The notes: a model not told the origin generated them from the letters alone. A stretch of 46,843 nt of DNA from a virus (IMGVR_UViG_3300032323_001373:1-46843); one strand, 5' to 3'. Numbered from the stretch's first letter, positions 1 through 7,610 are shown. Numbers and translations: made by a program.

Positions 1-22
1 GATCAAATCTCTTTTACCGCTA

Positions 23-72
23 GCTACTTCGTAGCAAAAAATTTTTGCGCTGCGCCGCAGCTTCGCTGCTTT
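23..72. terminator. Two small hairpins at the window edge
   Basis: Two short stems with TTC loops lie in tandem. GCTAC/GTAGC spans 23-35 and is followed by a run of six A and five T. GCAGC/GCTGC spans 57-69 and is followed by TTTC on the plus strand. They could be weak terminators for a gene entering from outside the window. The stems are only 5 bp, so this is tentative. The rest of 1-135 holds a possible plus-strand promoter (TTGAGC, 18 bases, TATATA) ahead of the first gene. Confidence 0.3.
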
Positions 73-135
73 CACGATCTTGAGCTTGATGAAAATTCTC
101 TGATATATACTCTATTATGATTATCCTAAACTAAC

Positions 136-984
136 ATGAAAACACTACACACTTTTGGCTGTTCTATAACACAGGGACATGCACTTCCCGATGTTATACG
201 ACCACCGCTCTCAGAAGCTGAAATGGCTGCGTTGGGCCGACCTGTACATTGGTCAGATGAGCATATACTAGCACCCAGTCAATATGCTTGGCCTCAGGTC
301 GTGGGCGATCAGTTGGGTATTGCTGTGGTGAATCATGCACGTCGCGGTGCTTGTTTTCAGCAGATTGCTCGACAGTGTGCTGTGGCAGCACCTAGCATTA
401 TGCCCGGTGATATAGTCATTGTGATGTGGACATATCTTAGCCGTGTAAGTATACAGTGGCCAGCTAGAACCTCAGTGCCTTTGACGCATCTTGTGGACAC
501 GGGTTTTTGGCGCACATACGTGAAACCGGGATTCAACAAGCTGTTTGGACTCAGTGTTTCAGATCGCAGCACTGCTGACATTGATGAACGCATCTATACC
601 TACATACATAACAGTTCAAGATACACCTTTGATCCCCTGGGTGTCTACGACAGATACTACAACAGCCTGGTGTTACAGACCATGTGTGATGGGTTCCTTC
701 GATCACGGGGTGCAGAAGTCATACACATGAGTGTGGAACCTGAACCATATCTTGCACAGCTTGAGGTAGCTAGATCTGAGTTAGATGAATCCCTGCAAGC
801 ACCTTATGTTATACCTGATCCCGCAGAATGGTATACGCTGGCAGTGGATCATGATAGCTGTAGAATAATACATGATCCCAGCTTGCCCACAGCAGGTTCT
901 GATCATCATCCCAGTGTTGAGCATCACAGAAATTTTGCTGATCATGTACTGCGTCAACACAGGTTAACATCACTATGCGCATAG
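136..984 (+). CDS. SGNH/GDSL-hydrolase-like protein
   Basis: A 282-residue protein with the hallmarks of the SGNH hydrolase superfamily. It has an N-terminal block GCSIT (residues 8-12, candidate nucleophile Ser10), a central Gly/Asn region near residue 66-71, and a C-terminal block with Asp256 and His258 (SDHHPS), which would complete the Ser-Asp-His set. Family members hydrolyse esters or acetyl groups on lipids, sugars or peptidoglycan. No signal peptide is visible, so it would act in the cytoplasm or on the virion. It overlaps the next gene by 10 bases. A second SGNH-like gene lies at 1816-2655 on the opposite strand; the two share the fold motifs but little else. The substrate cannot be read from the sequence. 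Confidence 0.7.
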   Translation: MKTLHTFGCSITQGHALPDVIRPPLSEAEMAALGRPVHWSDEHILAPSQYAWPQVVGDQLGIAVVNHARRGACFQQIARQCAVAAPSIMPGDIVIVMWTYLSRVSIQWPARTSVPLTHLVDTGFWRTYVKPGFNKLFGLSVSDRSTADIDERIYTYIHNSSRYTFDPLGVYDRYYNSLVLQTMCDGFLRSRGAEVIHMSVEPEPYLAQLEVARSELDESLQAPYVIPDPAEWYTLAVDHDSCRIIHDPSLPTAGSDHHPSVEHHRNFADHVLRQHRLTSLCA

Positions 985-1172
985 TTTATCATGTGCTTTC
1001 GCTGGCACCTGCGCCCTTGTTCCTGCTGGGATTTTTGTGGAGTGTGCTACAGACACCTGCGGTGTGCTCTGCGTGGCCTTACGAAATGGCTGCGATGTGG
1101 TTGGTGATGTTTGTGGCTCACTTGCCCGCTTGGATACTATTCGCTCAGCAACTGTACTTTTCCAGGAATTGA
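975..1172 (+). CDS. Small membrane protein (two TM segments)
   Basis: A 65-residue hydrophobic protein with two likely membrane segments (about residues 5-27 and 38-60) joined by a short loop. The start ATG lies inside the end of the SGNH gene (10-base overlap), suggesting translational coupling. Nothing in it identifies a function. Small two-TM proteins next to lysis genes can be holins, but no endolysin is seen nearby, so that is speculation. Its 3' end overlaps the opposite-strand gene 1137-1388 by 36 bases. Confidence 0.5.
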   Translation: MRIVYHVLSLAPAPLFLLGFLWSVLQTPAVCSAWPYEMAAMWLVMFVAHLPAWILFAQQLYFSRN

Positions 1173-1388
1173 AAAGCAGCAGTGATAGCAGCCCTGTAGG
1201 GCTCCCCAACAGTTCCAGTAGTATACTTCTAATAGATCTTCGCGATCCACTATCCATACCAATTCACGGATTTTGATGCGACCTTTGGGTCCTGCTATGA
1301 TAGCAGTGTAGCCGCTGGTGCTGTGTTCCATGTATTCTAGAGTCAACATAAACATATATAGCCGAAACTTTACGGTGGGCTCATGCAT
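1137..1388 (-). CDS. Hypothetical 83-residue protein
   Basis: An open frame on the minus strand that fills the otherwise empty stretch between the two plus-strand membrane-protein genes. The ATG at 1388 is preferred over an in-frame TTG one codon upstream. The protein mixes charged and aromatic residues and has Cys residues near the C-terminus (WNCWG, CYHCC), a composition more like a real protein than a shadow frame. No family is recognised and no good ribosome binding site is seen. Confidence 0.4.
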   Translation of the reverse strand: MHEPTVKFRLYMFMLTLEYMEHSTSGYTAIIAGPKGRIKIRELVWIVDREDLLEVYYWNCWGALQGCYHCCFSIPGKVQLLSE

Positions 1389-1426
1389 CAATGATATATA
1401 TTCGACACTAGATTAGGAAGTACTTT

Positions 1427-1777
1427 ATGACATTAACACAGATAATTTCTGCCAATCTCGCAGCCCTATGTTTACTATTTTTAGTCTATAATCATATTAC
1501 TTTTGCTAAAATGCGAGACTGCTATAGCATGTGGTTCAAACGTGAATATTGGACTGACTATAACACAGTGGAGTTTCTATCGTGGTTTGCCAAGGCTACT
1601 ATTATCGTTCCTGGCTTGATCTTTGGTATCTCAGTTTGGTGGTTGTATTTCTTTACACTGGCAACTAGCCTGACACTGATTTGGGCCAGCGAAAAGAAAC
1701 TACTACCAACACTGGTAGGGTTTAACACTATCTGGGTTTGGATTTCATGTATGGTGTTAGCACAGCATCTAGTATAA
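1427..1777 (+). CDS. Hypothetical multi-pass membrane protein
   Basis: A 116-residue hydrophobic protein with three or four predicted membrane segments (about residues 5-25, 50-72, 74-88 and 92-114) and a charged, aromatic loop at residues 28-47. A good ribosome binding site (AGGAAG, six bases before the ATG) supports the start. No family is recognised. It converges with the SGNH-like gene on the other strand; the 38 bases between their stop codons show no terminator. Confidence 0.55.
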   Translation: MTLTQIISANLAALCLLFLVYNHITFAKMRDCYSMWFKREYWTDYNTVEFLSWFAKATIIVPGLIFGISVWWLYFFTLATSLTLIWASEKKLLPTLVGFNTIWVWISCMVLAQHLV

Positions 1778-1815
1778 ATGTCTACATGAGTGACTAGTAC
1801 TTTACTAACTGATCC

Positions 1816-2655
1816 TTATTGACCTAGCAGGTGAGGTATGAAGTAATGGGCGATTAGTGTATGTGCTTCGAGACTATAATGTTCTTCGTCAACTTTCATA
1901 TTCTCGATATCAACACCTAGTTGTTCTCTAATCCACAGGTTTACCGGTGTTTCCATAATTTTGATTGCCTGCAGATCTCTAAACTTGTTAGTCAGCGGAA
2001 GATAAACCCTTGCATTCATCCTCCATAGGTACACTGGTATGTCTCTTTCTGCACACATTGCGTCGATCAAGGCAATGTCTTTGTGATAGTCTTCGTCGGT
2101 AATATGCGTTAGCAGATCGTTAAAAAGTTTAATCTGCATATAATTACGTTCATATCCCTGCCAAGGTGTTTCGCCAGTGTTGACTTCTTTATAGGGTTTG
2201 ATTTTTTCTATCCAATGAGGCTTTTCATTCCACTCTATAATCTTTCCATCGATAGTTTTGTTGTCTTCATAGAGAATAAATTTATCAGACTCCGAAATCC
2301 GTTTTGTAAAATACCCCACGGGCAGGTTAGGAAATCCAAAACCCGGTGTGTCGTCTTCGGCGAGGTTACAGCCCATTACCCATCTATCCCAGTATGTGGC
2401 CTGCAGAGAAACTGCGGAAATATCCTTATGTTGTTCTAACATATGACGAATCCATCTTACATATTTTCTGTTTGGAGCACCGCCTTGTGAATACACATAG
2501 CATTGACTACTGGCCAAGTGATCGGCATATATTGTAGAGTAGTTGTTCTCGTCCCACACCCACACTTTATCAGCTGATTTGTCGTACCAATACCCGTGAC
2601 AGTGGCTGTCACCGACAAACAACACCTTTCCTTTATGATTCATAATTTTACTCAT
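1816..2655 (-). CDS. SGNH-hydrolase-like protein
   Basis: A 279-residue protein with GDS at residues 15-17 (candidate nucleophile Ser17) and a C-terminal DEEHYS block with Asp256 and His259. This is the usual arrangement of the SGNH hydrolase catalytic residues. Such proteins are often esterases or acetylesterases acting on glycans. The protein is rich in Trp and Tyr, as carbohydrate-active enzymes often are. ATG at 2655 or 2643 could both start it; neither has a strong ribosome binding site. A sigma70-type promoter lies just upstream, so early expression is likely. The substrate is unknown. Confidence 0.65.
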   Translation of the reverse strand: MSKIMNHKGKVLFVGDSHCHGYWYDKSADKVWVWDENNYSTIYADHLASSQCYVYSQGGAPNRKYVRWIRHMLEQHKDISAVSLQATYWDRWVMGCNLAEDDTPGFGFPNLPVGYFTKRISESDKFILYEDNKTIDGKIIEWNEKPHWIEKIKPYKEVNTGETPWQGYERNYMQIKLFNDLLTHITDEDYHKDIALIDAMCAERDIPVYLWRMNARVYLPLTNKFRDLQAIKIMETPVNLWIREQLGVDIENMKVDEEHYSLEAHTLIAHYFIPHLLGQ

Positions 2656-2672
2656 ACATACTTAACTATAAT

Positions 2673-2701
2673 AGTATAACAGGTTGCTGCTGCATGGTCA
2701 A
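2673..2701 (-). promoter_or_regulatory. Sigma70-type promoter for the 1816-2655 gene
   Basis: On the minus strand, TTGACC, 17 bases, TATACT. The -10 ends 17 bases before the ATG at 2655, giving a leader of about 11 bases. It matches the other promoters in the window that use TATACT and a 17-base spacer. Confidence 0.65.
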
Positions 2702-2716
2702 TAAACATTTAACCAC

Positions 2717-2724
2717 GATAAATA
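2717..2724 (+). promoter_or_regulatory. T4-type late promoter octamer
   Basis: GATAAATA on the plus strand, then five bases and ATG (2730). The T4 late consensus is TATAAATA. At the usual -10 position, transcription would begin at the A of the ATG. Confidence 0.5.
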
Positions 2725-2729
2725 ACTGC

Positions 2730-2939
2730 ATGAACGAACAATACCTCTTAGTCAAAGCTCGCAACACCGTCACTGGACAGACAGTGAAAAACCAAGACCT
2801 CACAGGTGGTAGATTTACTCTACAACAACGTGTTCTCGCAGAAGATTCAGCCCGCCAACTAGCGGCTAAGATGACTGCAAGAACTGGTGATGTGTGGTTA
2901 GGTTTTGTAGAGTCTTATACGCCTACAGTTCGAAGCTAG
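2730..2939 (+). CDS. Hypothetical 69-residue protein
   Basis: A small basic-to-neutral protein starting MNEQYLLVKARN. The ATG at 2730 is preferred over one at 2694 because the late-promoter octamer lies exactly five bases upstream and would fall inside the longer version. No ribosome binding site precedes it, in line with a leaderless transcript. The family is not recognised. Its stop codon abuts the stop of the opposite-strand gene 2940-3374. Confidence 0.55.
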   Translation: MNEQYLLVKARNTVTGQTVKNQDLTGGRFTLQQRVLAEDSARQLAAKMTARTGDVWLGFVESYTPTVRS

Positions 2940-3374
2940 TTATCTATACAGATAATTTACTGAGTCTGCGTTTTCTCTAAAAGTTATAGCACCGTTTTTG
3001 TGATGAAATCGCTGAGCCATTTCTGTTTTTGGACTCAGAGTCACAAAGGTCTTGACTTCGGGATGATCCTGCTCAATCTGTGATCTAGCCTGTGTGATCA
3101 ATTCACGACCCGCGCCCGCAGCATAACTCCAAATGGTATAAAACACCGCGGTATTGGTATTGACAACTGTGTCAGCCAAATCTGTAACACTTTCGGGTAT
3201 GTCTGCTAGAAACTTCACACAGGTCACTGCCAATGGTTCGTTGGCTTCGTTCTTTAACACAAATATCTGGCTGTTTGAGTTTACACGCTGTTCCGCAGGT
3301 ATCTCAGGACGTACAGGGTCGTCCTTGAGCAGTCTCATGAATTCGTCTTGTAGATTATTAATGATATGTAGCAT
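2940..3374 (-). CDS. Acetyltransferase-like (GNAT-fold) protein
   Basis: A 144-residue protein. Residues about 90-135 (AGAGRELI, FVTLSPKTEMAQRF, KNGA) resemble the acyl-CoA-binding half of GNAT-fold proteins and, in the TLSP segment, malonyl-CoA decarboxylase. It is much shorter than malonyl-CoA decarboxylase, so it is not that enzyme. The substrate is unknown. A late-type octamer AATAAATA lies upstream, and here a conventional short leader with AGGA seven bases before the ATG is present. Confidence 0.45.
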   Translation of the reverse strand: MLHIINNLQDEFMRLLKDDPVRPEIPAEQRVNSNSQIFVLKNEANEPLAVTCVKFLADIPESVTDLADTVVNTNTAVFYTIWSYAAGAGRELITQARSQIEQDHPEVKTFVTLSPKTEMAQRFHHKNGAITFRENADSVNYLYR

Positions 3375-3395
3375 GTCAGTTCCTAGTTATATGCG

Positions 3396-3403
3396 TATTT
3401 ATT
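3396..3403 (-). promoter_or_regulatory. T4-type late promoter octamer
   Basis: AATAAATA on the minus strand, 21 bases before the ATG at 3374. The predicted start site leaves a short leader that contains AGGA, unlike the leaderless cases elsewhere. Confidence 0.4.
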
Positions 3404-3442
3404 AAATCGCCGCAAAAATCCAATTATTGGGTCTTTGCATCA

Positions 3443-3471
3443 TTGACCTAGTAAATATTTTACTGTATAAT
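3443..3471 (+). promoter_or_regulatory. Strong sigma70-type promoter for the BI-1 gene
   Basis: TTGACC, 17 bases, TATAAT on the plus strand. The leader of about 23 bases contains AAGGAG five bases before the ATG at 3501. This is one of the best promoter plus ribosome-binding-site combinations in the window and predicts early, high expression. Confidence 0.8.
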
Positions 3472-3500
3472 ATACATATTAACAACCACAAGGAGTCCAA

Positions 3501-4184
3501 ATGTTAACTACTACAGGTTTAGGAATTAGTCGTAGTGCTAGTCAAATCAATTCAGCCATGGGACGTGTATATGGTCACATGATGCTAGCAGTATTGACCA
3601 GCATGTTGGTATCATTCTTAGTTTCAACTTCACCCGCAATGATGTCATTCTTTTTTACAGGTGCTATGAAGTGGGTCACAATCTTTGCACCGTTAGTGGC
3701 CATATTGGCTCTAGGGCTAGGACTTGAACGCATGAGTAAAAGCACCCTACAGCTTTGCCTATATGGATTTAGTGCGCTGATGGGTCTGAGCTTTGCTACT
3801 ATATTCGTGATCTATGCCATAGGCAGTATTGTATCAGCGTTTATGGGTGCTGCTATCTTGTTTGCGGTTTTGAGCGGGTATGGTTACTTTACTAAACAGG
3901 ATCTAGACAGTGTAGGCAAGTTCATGTTCGTAGGGTTGATTGCAATCATTATCGCCAGCATTGTTAACATCTTTATTGGTTCCACAGTGCTGCAGATGGT
4001 GATATCAGCTATCGCTATCATAGTGTTTCTAGGCCTAACTGCCTATGACACACAAAAGATCCGCCAAGCAGTCAGCTATGAATCCGATGGTAAAATGGAA
4101 GTATGGGGTGCGTTAACTCTGTACTTGGACTTTATTAACTTGTTCTTGAGTCTGCTACAACTGTTCGGCGGTCGCCGAGACTAA
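3501..4184 (+). CDS. Bax inhibitor-1 / YccA family membrane protein
   Basis: A 227-residue protein with about seven hydrophobic membrane segments and the family's C-terminal signature (GLTAYDTQKIR near residue 185, then a final helix LYLDFINLFLSLLQLFGG). Length and topology match bacterial BI-1/YccA/YetJ proteins. Known members are calcium-leak channels or, as with E. coli YccA, inhibitors of the FtsH membrane protease. The N-terminal cytoplasmic segment (residues 1-25) is also typical. It has its own strong early-type promoter and faces away from its neighbours. Its 3' end overlaps the convergent gene 4181-4894 by four bases. A role in protecting phage proteins from FtsH or altering membrane ion balance is inference. 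Confidence 0.88.
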   Translation: MLTTTGLGISRSASQINSAMGRVYGHMMLAVLTSMLVSFLVSTSPAMMSFFFTGAMKWVTIFAPLVAILALGLGLERMSKSTLQLCLYGFSALMGLSFATIFVIYAIGSIVSAFMGAAILFAVLSGYGYFTKQDLDSVGKFMFVGLIAIIIASIVNIFIGSTVLQMVISAIAIIVFLGLTAYDTQKIRQAVSYESDGKMEVWGALTLYLDFINLFLSLLQLFGGRRD

Positions 4185-4894
4185 TTCAAAGACTGGGCCT
4201 GTTCAAGGCTCAGTTCTTGATCTTCTAGTTCGCGGATCTTAGTCGTGAGCTGATCAATTATACCTAGATTACGCAGGATCTTAAACACTAGGTTTTCCAC
4301 TGACCATTCACCAGTACGTTCTAATCCAGCCTGACGCATCTTGGTGATCTTTTCTTTTACTGTTCGTAACTTATTAAGATCTTTGGATAAAAGTGCTGTT
4401 TCGATATCATGCAGAGCGGAGTCTTTTTTGGCTTCTACTGCGCTGTCGTTGACCGTGGGTTTGACTTTCTTCGGTTCTACTACCCACGTTTGATTAACAA
4501 TAGAGTACACACCAGTTGAGTGATGCTGTTCTTTTTCGCCCTGCACATAACATTCCACTGGCAGTCCTTTCACTGTGATGTTGTGCTGTTCGCTCCATAG
4601 AGCTTTTTTAGCATTGAACAGTTCGCGAGCACCTTCTCCGGGTAACCCCTTGACTATTAAGTGTAAATCTAAATCTGAGTGTTTAGTCCAGGTATAATTA
4701 GCATTAGACCCGGTCACAGTAACATCGACTACGTTTAAGTCAATTCCGATGAATTCTTCAAAAGCACCGGCAATTTTCTCAAGTTTATCAATGACTTGCA
4801 AGTCCATTTTTCCGTCTTTCCACAATTTGGGGTTTAAACGACGGTTTACAGTAATGTACTTGGATTGTTCTAAAAGGAATTCTTTTATTCGCAT
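4181..4894 (-). CDS. Nucleotidyltransferase-fold protein
   Basis: A 237-residue protein with the polymerase-beta-type nucleotidyltransferase signature: Gly62-Ser63 (TGSNANY) followed by Asp74 and Asp76 (SDLDLH), the expected metal ligands. The second half is helical and charged. The N-terminus MRIKEFLLEQ recalls the short leader seen on several T4-like phage proteins. Possible activities include RNA or nucleotide transfer, as in antitoxin-type or tRNA-modifying enzymes; the substrate cannot be told. It follows the 80-residue gene by only three bases, and the octamer GCTAAATA lies four bases before its ATG, partly formed by the upstream stop codon. Confidence 0.6.
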   Translation of the reverse strand: MRIKEFLLEQSKYITVNRRLNPKLWKDGKMDLQVIDKLEKIAGAFEEFIGIDLNVVDVTVTGSNANYTWTKHSDLDLHLIVKGLPGEGARELFNAKKALWSEQHNITVKGLPVECYVQGEKEQHHSTGVYSIVNQTWVVEPKKVKPTVNDSAVEAKKDSALHDIETALLSKDLNKLRTVKEKITKMRQAGLERTGEWSVENLVFKILRNLGIIDQLTTKIRELEDQELSLEQAQSLN

Positions 4895-4897
4895 CCA

Positions 4898-5140
4898 CTA
4901 TTTAGCGAATATTAGGGCGAACTCTGTGCGAACTTCTGGACGATAAAATTCAGCGTAAAGACGCTGTAGACCGTCTTGATCTCGATCTAGTATCATCTGT
5001 GCTTCTGAAAGATCTTTGGAATTAATCCAACTGATAATTTCTGGATCGACATGTTGATGTATTAACGGCCACGGAATATCTACATAACCGTCGGAATAGT
5101 CGCCTATCCACTCGTGTAGGAAAATACGACTATTCTTCAT
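4898..5140 (-). CDS. Hypothetical 80-residue protein
   Basis: A small acidic protein (motifs HEWIGDYSDGYVD, WPLIHQHVDP). It overlaps the end of the helicase gene by 11 bases, so it is probably co-transcribed and translated by coupling. No family is recognised. The compact spacing and normal amino-acid composition support it as real. Confidence 0.5.
   Translation of the reverse strand: MKNSRIFLHEWIGDYSDGYVDIPWPLIHQHVDPEIISWINSKDLSEAQMILDRDQDGLQRLYAEFYRPEVRTEFALIFAK
4899..4906 (-). promoter_or_regulatory. Possible late promoter octamer
   Basis: GCTAAATA on the minus strand, four bases before the ATG at 4894. It overlaps the last codons and stop of gene 4898-5140, so part of the match could be coincidence. 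Confidence 0.3.
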
Positions 5141-6551
5141 TAGTATTAATATTGTTCAGCAGTTCTCGTAATTTTGATGATTCGACGGTAGCACGTACTT
5201 TACCTACAGGCACTCCATCTGTAGGAACTTCACGTTCTGCTTCTTGTAATGTAGTTTTGCGTTTAAGATTGTCGATAATGGAACTCGTGCCACGCGGTGC
5301 TGACCCTCCATGATCTTGTTCATCTTCTGGTAAGTCACTGATCTTTAGACTTTCAAGATTGAACTCTAGATCAATTTTCATACCAACACCGCTGGATGAA
5401 CGTGTCTTCATTAGCTGTATTTGATAACGACCACGCTCACGCATAGCACGACTTGTAAAGATACCAAATACGTTATCAGCAGTCTGGATCTTAGATAAGC
5501 CACCGCTGATATGACTGTGGTCAAACTCTACTTCTTCTACAGCACCACGATTCAACTGTGCCGCAGTCACAAACACACAGTTCTTTTCAACTGCTAGATT
5601 ACGCAATTCTTCTGATACGTACTTGTCTTTGATAAACAAATCTGCAGGCGAAATCTTCTTGCTCACTGGCATCAACAAGTCCAAGTAGTCTACTAATAGT
5701 ACGTCTACTTTTTTGCCAACTTTGATTTCATATTCTTTTAAGTATGCACGAATATCATTAGCAGTCTTACCACTGGGCATATATTTGACCTGTAGCAGTC
5801 CTGATTTCTTACCAATGATCTTAACTTTCATTTCGACATCATCTAAGTCTTTAAAGATGTCTTTGGTTGCAATACCTGTGAGCATTGCATCAATACGCAT
5901 ACTAACTAATGCTTCTGAAAGTTCTAGTGTTAGATAAACTACATTGAGTCCTTGCAAGGCCCAATTAACACCTAAGTTAGCCAAGAACAATGACTTACCT
6001 GCACCAGACCCACCCGCAAAGATATTCAATTCTCCACGGTTCATGCCACCAAACAATCTGCGATCCATGCTAGGCCAACCTGTGCTTACCTGACCGTTCT
6101 TGTCTTTAATGCCCATCAAGCGACCACGTGGATCAGCGAAGTAGTCAGTGCCCATATCACGTGCTAGTCCAATCTGTACTGCTTCCTTGATTAATACTTC
6201 CACGGCACCGTAGTCGTTTTTTTCTAACAAATCAGCACTGGCTATGATAGCTCGCTCTAGGGCCTTGTGTTGTGTGAACTGTTCAAACTCGTCCATAAAC
6301 CAATCCATGTGGCCGTCTTTGAGATCCTCAGGACGCTTAAGATCAACTCTACAAGAGGCATTGACCATTTCATAATCTGGCAATACATTGTAGTTTTTAG
6401 CATATTCATTCATGAACTCTGCCGCATCTTGTAGTTTGCGATCAAACAATGTGTGATCAAAAATGCCTTGACAACGCACAAACACTTCCGCATCTGCAAG
6501 CATTAGTTCTAGATATAATTTCTGTACTTCTGGTCCGTAATCTTTTATCAT
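5130..6551 (-). CDS. 41: Replicative DNA helicase (gp41, DnaB family)
   Basis: A 473-residue protein. Residues 1-130 form the helical N-terminal domain. Residues 160-400 form the RecA-like motor, with Walker A GGSGAGKS (180-187) and Walker B VLLVDYLDLL (about 285-294). Length matches T4 gp41 (475). It unwinds the lagging-strand template as a hexamer and partners the primase encoded at 7594-8601. It has its own sigma70-type promoter lying inside the end of the upstream carbamoyltransferase gene, placed so that the transcript would have a leader of about one base. Confidence 0.93.
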   Translation of the reverse strand: MIKDYGPEVQKLYLELMLADAEVFVRCQGIFDHTLFDRKLQDAAEFMNEYAKNYNVLPDYEMVNASCRVDLKRPEDLKDGHMDWFMDEFEQFTQHKALERAIIASADLLEKNDYGAVEVLIKEAVQIGLARDMGTDYFADPRGRLMGIKDKNGQVSTGWPSMDRRLFGGMNRGELNIFAGGSGAGKSLFLANLGVNWALQGLNVVYLTLELSEALVSMRIDAMLTGIATKDIFKDLDDVEMKVKIIGKKSGLLQVKYMPSGKTANDIRAYLKEYEIKVGKKVDVLLVDYLDLLMPVSKKISPADLFIKDKYVSEELRNLAVEKNCVFVTAAQLNRGAVEEVEFDHSHISGGLSKIQTADNVFGIFTSRAMRERGRYQIQLMKTRSSSGVGMKIDLEFNLESLKISDLPEDEQDHGGSAPRGTSSIIDNLKRKTTLQEAEREVPTDGVPVGKVRATVESSKLRELLNNINTNEE

Positions 6552-6552
6552 A

Positions 6553-7500
6553 TTAATTAGTATACTTGATTTTTATATGTTTTGCAAGAGCGCCTTCCCA
6601 TTTAATTCTATCTTTCGTGTGATATAACACAGCACCGATAGAACTACTAGGATCGCCAGGATTAGGCAACGACCATATCCCTTCCCAATTGTTTTCAAAT
6701 AGCCTGTTAGCTTGACTATTCATAGCGCAGCCGCCCATATATACAAGATTGCAACTCTTAGTTAGGATCTGTGCTTCAGTCATGATATTTTGTATCTGTT
6801 GTTCAAAAACCCATTGCACAGCAGCAGCGATATCATATCTGTCTTGATCAGTTTGTATAGGATCGTCCCAATGCTCAACACCACGATGAAAATTATAATT
6901 TAATTGTACGATACCATCGAAATAACTCTGTATCCTACTTTGATATCTTGAGGGATCTCCCTTTGCAGCAAACTGTTGCAACTGATATTCGTCCTTGATA
7001 GGTGTTAGTCCTATTAGTTGAGTAAATGCCGAATAAAATAATCCTAGACTATTAGGATAACTTCTCGACCATAATTTTTTTAGTGTATCGCCTTGTCCAT
7101 GCCAAATTGAAGCACATTCAAATTCCCCAATAGCATCTAAGACAACCACAGCAGCATCGTTAAAGTTACTGGTATAATATCCTGCCGCTGCATGACTAGC
7201 ATGATGAGAAGTATAAGTTATCGGAGCATATCGGACCTGCATATTATTCATATAGACTTTAGGCAGTACACTCAAATCAAAAGCACGACGATATTGACCA
7301 GCATAGAGTTGCCTTGCTTTTTTAAGCCACGGTCTTTCATACCAAAAAATTCTATCAGGAGCTCCCCAGTTCAATGCTTTGAATTTTATTTCACTGCTGA
7401 ATTCATCTGCAGGACAAAATTCATTTGACATTAATCGCCCATCTTTAAACACAGCAAGACTGCTGCCGTGATTAAGAGCGTTGATACCCCAATATATCAT
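6553..7500 (-). CDS. Short carbamoyltransferase (NodU/CmcH family)
   Basis: A 315-residue protein with the Kae1-like domain of NodU/CmcH carbamoyltransferases. It shows the N-terminal GINALNHGSS strand, the metal-binding block SHHASHAAAG (98-107), a VVVLDAIGE phosphate-loop strand (about 118-126) and the late block GGCAMNSQANR (about 256-266). Full NodU/CmcH/TobZ proteins are near 550-600 residues and have a second domain that completes carbamoyl transfer; that domain is missing here and no partner gene is evident. Substrate candidates are sugars or nucleotides. It overlaps the 37-residue gene upstream by four bases (ATGA). Confidence 0.8.
   Translation of the reverse strand: MIYWGINALNHGSSLAVFKDGRLMSNEFCPADEFSSEIKFKALNWGAPDRIFWYERPWLKKARQLYAGQYRRAFDLSVLPKVYMNNMQVRYAPITYTSHHASHAAAGYYTSNFNDAAVVVLDAIGEFECASIWHGQGDTLKKLWSRSYPNSLGLFYSAFTQLIGLTPIKDEYQLQQFAAKGDPSRYQSRIQSYFDGIVQLNYNFHRGVEHWDDPIQTDQDRYDIAAAVQWVFEQQIQNIMTEAQILTKSCNLVYMGGCAMNSQANRLFENNWEGIWSLPNPGDPSSSIGAVLYHTKDRIKWEGALAKHIKIKYTN
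6559..6587 (-). promoter_or_regulatory. Sigma70-type promoter for the helicase gene
   Basis: TTGCAA, 17 bases, TATACT on the minus strand, inside the 3' end of the upstream gene. Seven bases separate the -10 from the ATG at 6551, so the mRNA would be nearly leaderless. Confidence 0.65.
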
Positions 7501-7610
7501 TTGTAAATGAATGGATCACGTTTGCGTATTTCTTCCATTCTACGTTTGAATTCTTGATGTTCTCGATATTTTCTTAAGGGGTATAACAAAAAATTAATTA
7601 TTTTCTTCAT
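7497..7610 (-). CDS. Tiny basic protein, 37 residues
   Basis: A small open frame beginning MKKIINFLLYPLRKYR and ending RKRDPFIYK, very rich in Arg and Lys. It overlaps the primase end by 17 bases and ends in an ATGA overlap with the carbamoyltransferase start. This tight fit and the absence of other coding in the gap support it as real. It has a short hydrophobic N-terminus (residues 4-11) followed by a long amphipathic basic helix. I have the impression that similar short proteins ending in DPFIYK occur in other T4-like phages, but this was not checked. Function unknown. Confidence 0.6.
   Translation of the reverse strand: MKKIINFLLYPLRKYREHQEFKRRMEEIRKRDPFIYK

Noticed and set aside
973-1257. 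A 94-residue minus-strand frame.
   Set aside because: It lies wholly opposite the plus-strand membrane gene and overlaps the better minus-strand candidate 1137-1388; its Ser/Arg-rich composition looks like a shadow.
1388-1412. TATATA six bases before the ATG at 1388 as a leaderless sigma70 promoter.
   Set aside because: No -35 resembling TTGACA is found at 16-18 bases upstream.
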